A stretch of 64,000 nt of DNA from Acinetobacter seifertii. Its GTDB lineage: Bacteria > Pseudomonadota > Gammaproteobacteria > Pseudomonadales > Moraxellaceae. Of the stretch, positions 37,054 through 46,614 are shown in pieces; within the stretch, counting starts at the first letter, position 1, and each line of letters starts with the position of its first letter. A program made the translations under genes and the position numbers. Location of the stretch: contig NZ_KB851200.1 of assembly GCF_000368065.1 (NCBI RefSeq), forward strand, positions 1,109,204-1,173,203. The letters run 5' to 3'. Below the pieces are notes generated by a model. It did no database searches. It was not told the origin of the DNA and saw only the letters and a list, made by a program, of their open reading frames with translations.

Positions 37054-37209
37054 TCGCCATCTCACCATCAAATTGAAGCTCTAAAATAGACCATACAACC
37101 TAATCGTGAAATTCAAGTTTAATATAAATTTAGATTAAACAATTATATGAAAATCAAGTTCTCAAATTTGGATCTTGATTTTCTTTCGTCTTGTTTATTT
37201 TGATAGAAC

Positions 37210-37617
37210 TTAAGACTTAGGCGATGTAATGACTGATAGTTTATCAACGCCTACACGTTCTATGCTGGCCAGTAACTTGGCAACCGTACCATAAGGAACG
37301 GTCTCATCTGCATTCAGGTTCAGAGCCAGTTTAGGATTGGCCGCCTTACGCGTTTGAATGGCCTGTTCGAAGTGTTCAAGAGCGACTTTATCTTTATCCA
37401 GATAAATTTCCCCTTTTGGATTAACACTAATGACCACAGCCTTGGTCTGAGCTGTCACCTGTGTTGGTGCAGCTTTGGGTAAGTTTACCTTAACAGTATT
37501 CGTCAGTAAGGGCGCCGTGACGATAAACACAATCAACAGAACCAACATCACGTCTACTAAAGGGGTAATGTTAATCTCGCTGACGACATCATCTTGTTCT
37601 GATGTTGAAATGGCCAT
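37210..37617 (-). CDS. exbD: ExbD, TonB energiser subunit (set 1)
   Basis: A 135-residue ExbD. One membrane helix follows the conserved EINITPLVDVMLVLLIVFIV, where the Asp (about residue 25) carries protons; the rest is a periplasmic domain ending GVDKLSVITSPK. It overlaps exbB by one base and is the last gene of the tonB-exbB-exbD set. Nearly the same protein is encoded at 51159-51563. Confidence 0.92.
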   Translation of the reverse strand: MAISTSEQDDVVSEINITPLVDVMLVLLIVFIVTAPLLTNTVKVNLPKAAPTQVTAQTKAVVISVNPKGEIYLDKDKVALEHFEQAIQTRKAANPKLALNLNADETVPYGTVAKLLASIERVGVDKLSVITSPKS

Positions 37618-38351
37618 TATGCATATACCTTTTCTTTATTGTGGTTATGGCTTAACTCGCTGGCTGGAATGCTCGTATTTGTTGTTTGTGTCTTGACTGC
37701 CTTAAGCTGGAAACCTGATTTTTGGTTTAGGCTGACAAAATCAGTCGCAAAGTCATCTAGTTCTGCACCAATAGTTTTTACTTTACGCACAAAATAGTTA
37801 TATGCCAGTACTGCTGGAACAGCCACTGCAATCCCGATGCCTGTTGCAACTAGCGCTTCACCAATCGGCCCTGCAACGACATCCATACTGGCATTACCCG
37901 AATGTGCAATGGCCTGTAAAGCATGGATAATCCCAAAGACTGTACCAAATAGGCCAATGAAAGGTGCATTATTACCAATTGATGCGAGCAAGGCAGAACC
38001 TTTTTCTAATTGGCGGCGTTCAGACAAAATTTGTTTGCGTAAATGACGCTCGAGTAAATCTTGACGACTCCAACTATGTTGTAAATCTTGATGAGTATCA
38101 TCGTCTGCATCGGCAAGTGTTTTAAAACCAGTATTTGCAATGCGTGCCACTGGTCCTTGCCCTACTTCCGATTTTTGAATCGCATCTTGCAGATTTTTGG
38201 CACTCCAGAATTCTTCTGCAAAGGCTTTGCTTTGACGGTCAGCTTTTTGGGTTTGAACCAGTTTAATGACAATCAAACCCCACGTCACAATTGAAAAAGC
38301 AACCAATAACCAGATAGTCCCATCGTGGATCAGGGAGTTTATATCACTCAT
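37617..38351 (-). CDS. exbB: ExbB, TonB energiser subunit (set 1)
   Basis: A 244-residue MotA/TolQ/ExbB-family proton-channel protein with three membrane helices (about residues 11-30, 125-150 and 165-190). It contains LLASIGNNAPFIGLFGTVFGI and GPIGEALVATGIGIAVAVPAVLAYN (given here as parts: GNNAPFIGLFGTVFGI and ALVATGIGIAVAVPAV). It forms the inner-membrane motor with ExbD and powers TonB. It starts 36 bp after tonB. The paralogue at 51563-52297 is very similar. Confidence 0.92.
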   Translation of the reverse strand: MSDINSLIHDGTIWLLVAFSIVTWGLIVIKLVQTQKADRQSKAFAEEFWSAKNLQDAIQKSEVGQGPVARIANTGFKTLADADDDTHQDLQHSWSRQDLLERHLRKQILSERRQLEKGSALLASIGNNAPFIGLFGTVFGIIHALQAIAHSGNASMDVVAGPIGEALVATGIGIAVAVPAVLAYNYFVRKVKTIGAELDDFATDFVSLNQKSGFQLKAVKTQTTNTSIPASELSHNHNKEKVYA

Positions 38352-38387
38352 GTTAAAATTCCTTATAGATCAATATTAAGTTAAAAA

Positions 38388-39236
38388 TTATTTCGGGAGT
38401 TGATAGTGAATAGGAACATCGACCCATCCTTCGACTGGTGTCTTCCCTTTTAAGGCTGGTGAGAATTTCCATTGTTTTACGGTTCTCACTGCTGCACTAT
38501 CGAGTATTTTTTTGCCACTACTCTGTTTGACTGTCACGCTATCAGGGCTGCCATTTGGCAAGACTTTTACCCTCAAGATGACTGAACCTTCCCAACCCCG
38601 ATCGAGAGCCTGTTCAGGATATTCAGGCGCTGGATTACTCAAATAACCTGCATAGCCTTTTGCTTCTGTAACTGGCAAGTTGTCATCAGCAGCTTTCGCA
38701 GGTGCTTCAGCGGGTTTTGAAACGGGTTGTTGAACAGGAGCCGCCACCACGTTTTTACTTAAGGGTTCCGCTACAGGCCGTGGTTGCTCTACTGCCTTAT
38801 GCTGTTCAACAGGTTTAGGCTGCTCAACGTGTTTCTGTACTGGTTTTGGTGGCTCTATTTGCTTTTGTACAGGCTCAGGCTTTGGACTAACAGGCGGTAT
38901 CTTTGGCTTTTGCACCACTGGAGGGATTTTAGGTTCAATCACCTTAGGTGGTTCAGGCGGTTTGACAATCTCTATCACCACAGGGTCAGGTGTTTTAACA
39001 TCAAGCTGAGGTGTAGGAAGTTGTTTGGCGATATACCAGATTCCCAAATGTGCCGCAGCAACGGCGACAATCGCAATTGCCAAAGCATTCTTTTTTGGTC
39101 CAGCAGGATCATTTCCAGCATCTACGTTTACGTTATGGCTAAAAGGATCATTAACCGTCGTTGTATGGGAGACTTGATTGGATAGTTGCTCAAATAAAAA
39201 TGCTTTTCTAATCGAGCCTTGACTAAATTCACTCAT
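38388..39236 (-). CDS. tonB: TonB, outer-membrane transport energy transducer (set 1)
   Basis: A 282-residue TonB. It has a cytoplasmic tail of about 50 residues, one membrane helix (about 52-70, ALAIAIVAVAAAHLGIWY), and a Pro/Lys/Glu-rich periplasmic spacer (about 85-180) with repeated PKP and VEQPKPV units. The TonB_C domain starts at YLSNPAPEYPEQALDRGW and ends VPIHYQLPK. GGAG lies upstream of the ATG at 39236. The gene directly follows the ABC ATPase (about 10 bp), so transport across both membranes is co-expressed. It likely serves receptors 1 and 2. Confidence 0.9.
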   Translation of the reverse strand: MSEFSQGSIRKAFLFEQLSNQVSHTTTVNDPFSHNVNVDAGNDPAGPKKNALAIAIVAVAAAHLGIWYIAKQLPTPQLDVKTPDPVVIEIVKPPEPPKVIEPKIPPVVQKPKIPPVSPKPEPVQKQIEPPKPVQKHVEQPKPVEQHKAVEQPRPVAEPLSKNVVAAPVQQPVSKPAEAPAKAADDNLPVTEAKGYAGYLSNPAPEYPEQALDRGWEGSVILRVKVLPNGSPDSVTVKQSSGKKILDSAAVRTVKQWKFSPALKGKTPVEGWVDVPIHYQLPK

Positions 39237-39248
39237 CAATAACTCCTA

Positions 39249-40064
39249 TTAACCAATTTTGTCTTCGGTCAAAATCCGAAAAATCTGTTCTTTTAATTGA
39301 TGCAATTCAAAACTTGAACGATTTCGAGGACGCGGCAAGTTGACGGGAATAATCTGTTCAACACGACCAGGTTTAGGTTTTAAAATCACCACACGATCTG
39401 CCAGAGTTACGGCCTCTTCCACATCATGTGTAATAAAAACAGTGGTCATTTTTTGTTGAGATTGAATGCGTAGCAATTCATTTTGCATTTGGTGCCGTGT
39501 TAATGCATCCAAGGCACCAAACGGTTCGTCTAACAGAAAAATACGTGGTTGCACAACAAGACTGCGTGCAATAGCTACACGTTGAGACATCCCGCCAGAT
39601 AGTTGGTGTGGGTAGGCCTTTTCAAAGCCATTTAAGCCAATCAACTCAATTGCTTTCTGGACCAGAATATCTTTATCACGTGAAGTTAACGCCTCATTTA
39701 ATAAACCTAGCTCAATGTTTTGCTCAACGGTAAGCCAAGGAAATAAGCGATGTTCTTGAAAAACTACCGCTCGATCGCCGCCAATGCCGCTTACATCGGC
39801 ACCATCAATTAAAATTCGACCATCAAAATCTTGATCTAGTCCTGCCAAAAGACGTAAGAGCGTAGATTTACCGCAGCCACTGCTACCCACAATCGCAATA
39901 AACTCCCCTTCTTTAATTTCTAGATTAAAGTCGTGAATGACCTTAACAGGTTGTTGATTGACGACAAAAGACTTGTGGACATGGTGAAATGCCACACGTG
40001 TTTGAGCATTAGATTGAAAAGACTGGTGATGTTTTTCAGTATTTGTATTAAGGGTAATTGTCAT
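39249..40064 (-). CDS. Sulfonate/sulfate-ester ABC transporter ATPase (SsuB/AtsC-like)
   Basis: A 271-residue ABC ATPase. Walker A VGSSGCGKST (about residues 58-67), Q-loop in VVFQEHRLFPWLTV, signature LSGGMSQRVAIARSL, Walker B IFLLDEPFGALD, H-loop in FITHDVEEA. The QEHRLFPW stretch is typical for the nitrate/sulfonate/taurine class. It follows the fused permease by 9 bp and is followed by tonB. An N-terminal extension of about 25 residues precedes the ABC core. Confidence 0.9.
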   Translation of the reverse strand: MTITLNTNTEKHHQSFQSNAQTRVAFHHVHKSFVVNQQPVKVIHDFNLEIKEGEFIAIVGSSGCGKSTLLRLLAGLDQDFDGRILIDGADVSGIGGDRAVVFQEHRLFPWLTVEQNIELGLLNEALTSRDKDILVQKAIELIGLNGFEKAYPHQLSGGMSQRVAIARSLVVQPRIFLLDEPFGALDALTRHQMQNELLRIQSQQKMTTVFITHDVEEAVTLADRVVILKPKPGRVEQIIPVNLPRPRNRSSFELHQLKEQIFRILTEDKIG

Positions 40065-40073
40065 GGTTTGACC

Positions 40074-41699
40074 TCAATTTTTTCGCCAAGATGTTGCGTA
40101 GTTTTCAGTTATTTTGCCCAGCCATGCCAGAATCGCCCCTAAACCAGCGACCAAAACGGTTGCTGCTATCACACGCTCCATTTCAAAGTTTTGCTGTGCA
40201 GCCATCATGTAGCTACCTATACCAATCCCAGAGCCCATCAAGTATTCAGCTCCAAAAGATGCCATCCACGAATAGAGCAACGCCAATCGAAATCCAGCAA
40301 ACATTGATGGTGCAATGCTCGGTAAAATCAAAAGCGTTAAGCGTTGAAGCAATGTCATTCTTAAAGTGCTCGATACCTCAACAAGCTGCATGGGAATGCT
40401 CGACATGCCTTTCCATGTCGCAATAAACATCGGAAAAAATGTCGCTATTGAAATGAAAACAATTTTTGATAAATCTTCGAGCCCAAACCAAGCTGTCAGT
40501 AGCGGAATCCAAGCAAAAATGGCAATTAGACGTAATGTGTTGAGTGTAGGTGCCAACAGATTTTCAATAGGTTTAAATAACCCCACCACAATTCCTACAG
40601 ACGCCCCAATTAGCCCGCCGATAATCAAACCCAAAATTGCACGATAAAGGCTGTAATACATGGCGGTAGTGAGTGAGAAATCTTGAATGCCTGACCACAG
40701 TGCTTCTAATACTTTCCACGGCGCGGGCAAAATTTGACTCGAAATCAAGTTAAACCAACTGCTCACTGCCCAAAGCACCACTAAACTCAAAGGTAAAACC
40801 CATGATTTAAAAATATCTGTTCTATTTTTTTTGTGAAAAGTATGAGCACTCAAAGCAGCATGTGGCCAAAACACAAACTTTCGTTCAATTCGATGCAGGA
40901 TAAAATCGAAAATAATTCCTACAGATGCGATCACAAAAATCGTGACAAAGACAATATCAAGCTGAAATAGCTGACGACCTGTCACCATCAAATATCCAAT
41001 GCCTTCCGATGAAGCCAACAATTCAACAGCAATTAAGCTCGTCCAGCCTGCTGCAACAGCTAGTCTTAAACCAGTAAAGAAATATGGAAGTGTGGCTGGC
41101 AGTACAAGTTTTGTAAGCAAGGTTAGCCGATTAAACTGTAAGATTGCTGCCATTTCTTTGAGTTTGGGTTGAATGTCACGTACGCCTGCCTGAGTATGTA
41201 AGGCAATCGGCACCATTGTGGCCTTAAAGATTATGAAAATTTTTAAACTATTTTCGATGCCGAGCCAGATCATGAGCAAAGGCAACCAAGCCAATGTTGG
41301 GATAATGACCAACGCATAAAACGTTGCAGAAAGGTATTGTTCTGCAATGCGGCTATAACCAAGTAAAACACCTAGAAATACGCCACCTAACACACCTGAT
41401 AATAGGCCAAGACCAAAGCGCTCAAGACTGATCGCAAGCTGTGACCATAGATCTTGAGATGCAATTTCAACGAAAGAATGCCAAGTGTCTTTTGGGGTAG
41501 GTAAAATTTGAGCAGGCATCCATTGCTCGTTTGACGCTACCCACCACAGTAAGAATAAACAAAGAGGTACAATCCAATAGATCGCAAGCGAGTTAAAATA
41601 CCCAACAGAAATGAACCATGGTTTCTTGGTACTTTTCCAGACAATGCCGGATGAATTTTTTTGCGAAATTATTTCTTTCATATCTCGATATATATCCAT
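40074..41699 (-). CDS. Fused double ABC permease (AtsB-like)
   Basis: A 541-residue protein carrying two complete SsuC-type permease domains in one chain (about residues 35-270 and 300-535). Each has its own ATPase-contact loop: AGVRDIQPKLKEMAAILQFN in the first, and KGMSSIPMQLVEVSSTLRMT in the second. Single-domain SsuC proteins are about 260 residues, so this is a genuine fusion that replaces a homo- or heterodimer. As I recall, AtsB of the Pseudomonas sulfate-ester system is also double-sized. The start could be ATG 41699 or 41681. It is first in an operon with the ATPase, tonB, exbB and exbD. Confidence 0.85.
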   Translation of the reverse strand: MDIYRDMKEIISQKNSSGIVWKSTKKPWFISVGYFNSLAIYWIVPLCLFLLWWVASNEQWMPAQILPTPKDTWHSFVEIASQDLWSQLAISLERFGLGLLSGVLGGVFLGVLLGYSRIAEQYLSATFYALVIIPTLAWLPLLMIWLGIENSLKIFIIFKATMVPIALHTQAGVRDIQPKLKEMAAILQFNRLTLLTKLVLPATLPYFFTGLRLAVAAGWTSLIAVELLASSEGIGYLMVTGRQLFQLDIVFVTIFVIASVGIIFDFILHRIERKFVFWPHAALSAHTFHKKNRTDIFKSWVLPLSLVVLWAVSSWFNLISSQILPAPWKVLEALWSGIQDFSLTTAMYYSLYRAILGLIIGGLIGASVGIVVGLFKPIENLLAPTLNTLRLIAIFAWIPLLTAWFGLEDLSKIVFISIATFFPMFIATWKGMSSIPMQLVEVSSTLRMTLLQRLTLLILPSIAPSMFAGFRLALLYSWMASFGAEYLMGSGIGIGSYMMAAQQNFEMERVIAATVLVAGLGAILAWLGKITENYATSWRKN

Positions 41700-42016
41700 A
41701 CATTCTGCTTTTATAGATTTCTCAGAATGTTTAACTAAACGTATACCTGATGATCATTTATCCGTGTCATGCAGATCTAATATGAGACGTGTTGTGATCA
41801 TCTTTGGTGTTATGCTCTGGATGAGTGTAAAGAGAGATGTTTTGTTTAACTGTCTACACAGGTACAAAGATCAGAAAATATTTATATTTATAAATAAGAG
41901 ATAAAGATAAGAATTCTTGTATAGAGCTTTCATAAAAGATCAAATGCCTATAAGGAACAAAATTTAAAAAGCCCAACTAGCTTACTAATCAGGCTTATTT
42001 AAAGAACATTTAAACT
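41700..42016. other. Intergenic region upstream of the fused-permease operon
   Basis: No gene is seen. At its right edge lies a minus-strand terminator-like hairpin (41966-41997, AAGCC/GGCTT arms with an inner stem, followed by U-rich sequence) for the monooxygenase gene at 42017. Two 8-bp arms GATGATCA (41749-41756) and TGATCATC (41795-41802) form a widely spaced inverted repeat. It could be an operator, with half-sites 46 bp apart. Confidence 0.45.
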
Positions 42017-43213
42017 TTAAAGCGCAATATCAAACTCTGGGCTAGCTACCGTAGGCTGTAATCGAGCACGTTGCTTTTTAAAGTGTGGAAGAACGTGTTC
42101 ACCAAGACGGTATGACTCTTCAAGATGTGGATAGCCTGCAAGAAAGAATAATTCTATGCCAATGCTATTGTATTCTTGAATACGCTCAATAATCTGTTGG
42201 TAGCTCCCTACCAAAGCAACACCTGGTGGCACACCAATGTATCCAAACCCTGACCAAACATTTGGATGGATAAAAAAGTCGCTGACATTTTTACTGCCAT
42301 CTTTTTCGGCGTACTCTTTTTCGAAGCTTAATACTCGCGCTGAACGTAACCCCGCATGGGCTGCTGCTGCGTGTAAACGTTGTTTTTCAGCAGCTTCATC
42401 GAGAAACCGCTGTGCTTCAGCTAATGCTTCTTGTTCAGTACGGCGAGCAATGGTATCGATCGATAGACCAAATTTTATATTTTCACGACCATATTTTTTT
42501 GCACGAGTACGTACGTCTGCAATCAATGCTGCAATTTCTTCTGGTTTTTCAGCTCGCATTAAATAATAGTCGGCATGTTTTGCTCCAAACTCACGAGCAG
42601 CTTCCGAAGAACCTGCTGTGCAAATAATTGGAAGACTTGCTTTATTCAGTGGATATTTTAGACCACCGCCTTCTGCCGAATAGTACTTTCCTTTATAGTG
42701 AAATGAAGGATTATTCCAATATCCTTTTACAACATCTAGAAACTCTGTAGCACGTGCATAACGCTCATCATGAGGTAAGTCATCGCCGACCTGACGTTGG
42801 ATTACTTCCGAGCCGCCATTAATAATATTCCAAACCAGTCGATTGCCTGTTGCACGCTGATACGTTGCCGCAGTTTGTACAGCATTATATGGACTAAAAT
42901 GATAGGCCTGAAATGCAGTCACAAAGTTAAGTTTTTTGGTTTCTCTTGCAAGCAATGAACATACTGTCCAAGGCTCTTCACCCGTTGGTGCGTTCACCAT
43001 GAGTGCACCAGCAAAACCATTAATTTCTGCTGCCCGCGCTACCTGACTTAAGTAATCAATATAGGTAAAGTCATCACCGACTTCATAGTTCGAAACCGCT
43101 CCGGTATTTTCAACATTTTCAATATTGGCCCAATCACCACGATTACGTGGGTCCCCGGGTAAAAATTCTGTTTCGCCATGAAGTGGTAAACGTGTAAAAA
43201 ATTCAATTCCCAT
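42017..43213 (-). CDS. FMN-dependent alkanesulfonate monooxygenase-like enzyme (SsuD-like, 1)
   Basis: A 398-residue luciferase-fold flavin monooxygenase. It starts MGIEFFTRLPLHGETEFLPG and contains INGFAGALMVNAP, GNRLVWNIINGGSEVIQ and TAGSSEAAREFGAKHADYYL, all typical of the SsuD group that cleaves C-S bonds with reduced FMN. ATG 43213 is chosen because AAGGAG lies 8 bp before it; the longer frame overlaps the receptor gene. It follows receptor 3 in the same direction by 22 bp, so it depends on the same sigma-54 promoter. No flavin reductase gene is near. Confidence 0.87.
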   Translation of the reverse strand: MGIEFFTRLPLHGETEFLPGDPRNRGDWANIENVENTGAVSNYEVGDDFTYIDYLSQVARAAEINGFAGALMVNAPTGEEPWTVCSLLARETKKLNFVTAFQAYHFSPYNAVQTAATYQRATGNRLVWNIINGGSEVIQRQVGDDLPHDERYARATEFLDVVKGYWNNPSFHYKGKYYSAEGGGLKYPLNKASLPIICTAGSSEAAREFGAKHADYYLMRAEKPEEIAALIADVRTRAKKYGRENIKFGLSIDTIARRTEQEALAEAQRFLDEAAEKQRLHAAAAHAGLRSARVLSFEKEYAEKDGSKNVSDFFIHPNVWSGFGYIGVPPGVALVGSYQQIIERIQEYNSIGIELFFLAGYPHLEESYRLGEHVLPHFKKQRARLQPTVASPEFDIAL

Positions 43214-43235
43214 TATTTTCTCCTTAAAGCAAAGC

Positions 43236-43715
43236 TTAGAATTTTGCAGTGAGAGAAACACCAACTTGACGTGGGTTTCCATAGGTTAAGACATATTGTC
43301 CAGCAGGACCATTTGGTCGCCCATGAACTTGATATTCTTCGTCCAGCAAGTTTTTAACGTAAGCATTAACTTGGTATTTATTATTTGCGCTGATATATCC
43401 AACGTTCGCGTTCCATAAGGTGTACCCTTTTTGACTCAAGATTGGGTCAACAGAATAATCTTGACGATTGACTAAGAAAAACTCGCGGTCACGATATTTT
43501 GCATCTGTGCCCACAATAACGCGTGCTCCACTATCAAGATTAAAGGTATATTCACCTCCTAAACCGATGGTGTACTTTGGAGAACGAACCAAGCTGTTAC
43601 CTGTATTGTCAGCATTTACGACATTGGTTACTGGGTTTTTATCAACAAAGTCGGTGTATTCACTGTCTAAATAAGCGCCTGCAAAACGTAGGCGTAAATT
43701 ATCGGTAGCTAAATA
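43236..43715 (-). pseudogene. 3' part of TonB-dependent receptor 3, interrupted by IS1
   Basis: The last about 160 codons of a receptor gene whose 5' part lies at 44504-46362. The barrel end reads DEEYQVHGRPNGPAGQYVLT and closes with QVGVSLTAKF. Removing the IS at 43716-44503 and one GCTAAATA repeat joins LELDYLA to TDNLRLRFAGAYL in frame, giving a receptor of about 776 residues. The distal monooxygenase gene may also lose expression. Confidence 0.88.
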
Positions 43716-44503
43716 GGTGGTGTTTCAAAAAGTATGCTGAAACAAAGCAGGTTGAATTTTGATAAAATAGAGAAATGCGAATAACTCTAGAAATCAAATG
43801 TCCAACCTGCCTCAGTGACAGTATAAAGAAAAATGGCATCAAAGTAGATGGGAAACAAAACTATCAGTGCAAAGACTGTAAACGTCAGTTTATTGGTGAC
43901 CATGCTCTGAGCTATCTAGGATGTAATTCAGGCATTACTCGAAAAATATTACAGTTGATGGTCAGAGGTAGTGGTATACGAGATATCGCTGAAGTTGAGC
44001 GAATCAGTATCGGTAAAGTTTTACGTACTTTAACCGAATCGACCTACCAAATTCAGCCTAAACAAAGTCATTATGAGTCTCTTGAAGTTGATGAGTTTTG
44101 GACTTTTGTGGGAAATAAAAATAATAAACAATGGCTTATTTACGCCTACCATCGAGAAACAGGTGAGATTGTTGCTTATGTTTGGGGTAAAAGAGACTTA
44201 GCTACAGTTCAACGATTGAAAACAAAGCTTAAACAATTAGGTATTCACTACACCCGAATTGCAAGTGATCATTGGGACAGTTTCATAACTGCTTTTAAAA
44301 ACTGCAAGCAAAGTATTGGTAAATTTTTTACTGTAGGTATTGAAGGTAATAATTGCAAAATAAGGCATCGAATTAGGCGTGGTTTTAGAAGGAGTTGTAA
44401 TTTTTCAAAAAAGATTGAAAACCATTTTAAAGCTTTCGACTTAACCTTTTTTTACATCAATAATGGCTTCATTTAATGTCAGCATACTTTTTGAAACACC
44501 ACC
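43716..44503 (+). mobile_element. IS1-family insertion sequence, copy 2 (788 bp)
   Basis: Same length, same perfect 25-bp terminal repeats and same transposase as the element at 7154-7941, and in the same orientation. The 8-bp target duplication is GCTAAATA (43708-43715 and 44504-44511), different from copy 1, so the two insertions were independent events. It interrupts a receptor gene on the opposite strand. Confidence 0.95.
43775..44476 (+). CDS. IS1-family transposase (single ORF), copy 2
   Basis: A 233-residue transposase identical to the one at 7213-7914: zinc-ribbon-like Cys pairs CPTC and CKDC, helix-turn-helix, and DDE-core stretches LEVDEFWTFVG and ASDHWDSF. Transcribed against the broken receptor gene. 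Confidence 0.92.
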   Translation: MRITLEIKCPTCLSDSIKKNGIKVDGKQNYQCKDCKRQFIGDHALSYLGCNSGITRKILQLMVRGSGIRDIAEVERISIGKVLRTLTESTYQIQPKQSHYESLEVDEFWTFVGNKNNKQWLIYAYHRETGEIVAYVWGKRDLATVQRLKTKLKQLGIHYTRIASDHWDSFITAFKNCKQSIGKFFTVGIEGNNCKIRHRIRRGFRRSCNFSKKIENHFKAFDLTFFYINNGFI

Positions 44504-46362
44504 GCTAAATAATCTAATTCTAATTCGGCACCTTTTACTTCTGCTTTAGGACCATTTGCCAGAACTGAGGTTACCCCACCACCTTGTCCTTCTGTCGCAA
44601 CCAATAAATTTGTTTGAATATCTTTGTAGTCATAATAGAAAATATTGGCATTGGCGGTTAAATTGCCTTGTAACAAGCTAGACTTCAAACCTAGCTCATA
44701 GCTATTTAAATATTCAGGGTTAACATCTGCAAGTTGCGTCAGGCTACTAGAAAGTCCAGTGTTAAAACCACCTGAACGGAAACCTCGAGCAAAACGGAAG
44801 TATGTGTTGATATCAGGAGTGATTTCATATTCTGGCGTAATATCGTAAGTCAGCTCATTCCATCTCTTTTTACGACTTGTTGAACCATTTGCATTCGGCG
44901 CTGGGTTATAGACTGCATTGCTATACCCATCCTTTTGCCACCAACTGCCTTTGGTGTAATCACCTGAGGTAATTTGAACAAGATCTAGATCAATATCTTT
45001 TTCTTCACTTGTCCAACGTAGACCACCTGTCACTTTAAATTTATCGGTAAATTTATAGGTGCTGTTACCAAACAAGGCAAAACTTTGTGTGGTCTGGTTA
45101 TAGGTAATATCTCTAAAAGCTGGTGTTCCCGCCGTCTGAGCTGGAGCGCCATTCGGTAATGTTTTATTTACTCGCGCACTTACACCTGTTGAATCTAAGT
45201 CTTCATTAAAAAAGTGGAAACCTGCGATCCAACTGAGTCTTTTTTCAGCATCAGAAGAAACACGAAACTCTTGGCTATATTGGCGCCATTCATTATCGCT
45301 ATAGCTTCTTGCTACATCGTAAGGCGTATAGTCACCATCAGAAATAGATTTTTGAGTGGTTTTATCAAACGCTGTAATGGATGTAAAAGTATGACCGCCG
45401 CCTAAATCTCCTGTTAATGTGAGTGAAGCGCCATCATGTTGAATTTTATTACTTTCAAGTAAATCTAAATTTGTATCTCGGCCTTGTGGTCTTTCATAAA
45501 CACCCCAGTATTTTCCAATACTTAAAGAGCCATTATTACCAAGACCATTATAAGTTTGGCTATGTAGATTGACTAAAGCATTCCAATCATCATTAACTTT
45601 TCCTAATATCTGGAAGCGAAATGATTTTTTATCTACATCCCCGTAATTTTCACCATTGGCTAAATTTTTTGCATAGCCATCGCGGTCTTCTGAATAGAAT
45701 GCTCCTCGTACGGCAACGTTATCTGATATAGCCCCATTCACGGCACCTTCAAAAGTACGAAGATTATGGTCACCTATTCCTATTGTTCCATAACCAGTCG
45801 GTTTATCTGTAAAAACAGGTTTTCGTGAAATGTAATTTACTGCCCCAGCCGTGGTGTTTTTACCGTAAAGCGTGCCTTGTGGACCACGTAGAACCTCAAT
45901 ACGTTCTAAATCGAATAAATCTCCAGCACCAGCAACAGGCGCATTTAAATAAACGCCATCTGCATAAATACCGACTGGAAAAACTGTAGAGGCTGCTACA
46001 TCGCCAGTTCCTAGACCACGAATATACCAACGTGGACGGCTATCACCATCTGGGTTTTCCGCTGCTGCATTGGGCGTATAAGTTAAAACATCGCCAATAA
46101 ATGTTGAGCCTTTCGCGGCCAAATCTTTGCCTGAAACCGCTGTAATTGCAGTTGGAACTTTTTGAATGTTTTGTGCACGATATTGTGCAGTAACGATGAC
46201 ATCGCCTAGTTTTTTTACATCTTTAGCATTTACCACTTGAGCTTGTTGCTCAGCAGGAATTGCATCAGCATCATCGTTCGCTAAAGCTAATGTCGAAACA
46301 CTCGCCGTTACTCCCCACATAGCAGTTAAAATACTCTGCCTAATTTTTGTAACCTTAAACAT
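44504..46362 (-). pseudogene. 5' part of TonB-dependent receptor 3, interrupted by IS1
   Basis: The first about 617 codons of a receptor: signal peptide (residues 1-28, ending STLALA), TonB box KKLGDVIVTAQYRAQN, plug with DLFDLERIEVLRGPQGTLYG and KNTTAGAVNYISRKP, then most of the barrel. The IS adds a few wrong residues (VFQKVC) and a stop, so the last barrel strands and the terminal Phe are lost and assembly should fail. A sigma-54 promoter lies 36-50 bp upstream of the ATG. It would import an organosulfur substrate for the downstream SsuD-like enzyme. Confidence 0.88.
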
Positions 46363-46397
46363 GGTGACTCCATTTAAATAAATCTATTCTTATATTG

Positions 46398-46412
46398 GCA
46401 ACTTCTATGCCA
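46398..46412 (-). promoter_or_regulatory. Sigma-54 promoter of receptor 3 / SsuD-like operon
   Basis: Minus-strand TGGCATAGAAGTTGC: GG and GC elements exactly 10 bp apart, 36 bp before the ATG at 46362. The candidate activator site is at 46508-46523. Confidence 0.75.
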
Positions 46413-46507
46413 TTTAATTTATTTAAATAATTTCAAATGCTTAATAAAATTTTAAAAATAAAAATGATTCAATGCTGCTGATAGATAGACAGTCTGAAAG
46501 GTATTAT

Positions 46508-46523
46508 TGTTGTTATTTCAACA
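46508..46523. promoter_or_regulatory. Activator site TGTTG-N6-CAACA
   Basis: Perfect inverted repeat TGTTG-TTATTT-CAACA about 96 bp upstream of the sigma-54 promoter at 46398-46412. The same core occurs at 54617 and, with changes, at three more sigma-54 promoters. Confidence 0.65.
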
Positions 46524-46561
46524 TTCACGATTTAACGTGTTTTATATCCCGTATTAATAAT

Positions 46562-46587
46562 AAAGCCATACAGACGCATGGCTTTTT
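46562..46587 (-). terminator. Hairpin terminator of receptor 4 gene
   Basis: AAAGCCAT and ATGGCTTT arms around an 8-bp loop, with T-runs on both sides, 28 bp after the receptor 4 stop codon. Confidence 0.8.
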
Positions 46588-46614
46588 AAGATTCGTGGAA
46601 ATGATTGATTGGTT

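Noticed and set aside
38784..39185. 133-codon plus-strand ORF rich in Arg, Trp and Leu
   Set aside because: It lies opposite the Pro-rich part of tonB; repeats in that gene keep the opposite frame open. Composition is unnatural for a protein.
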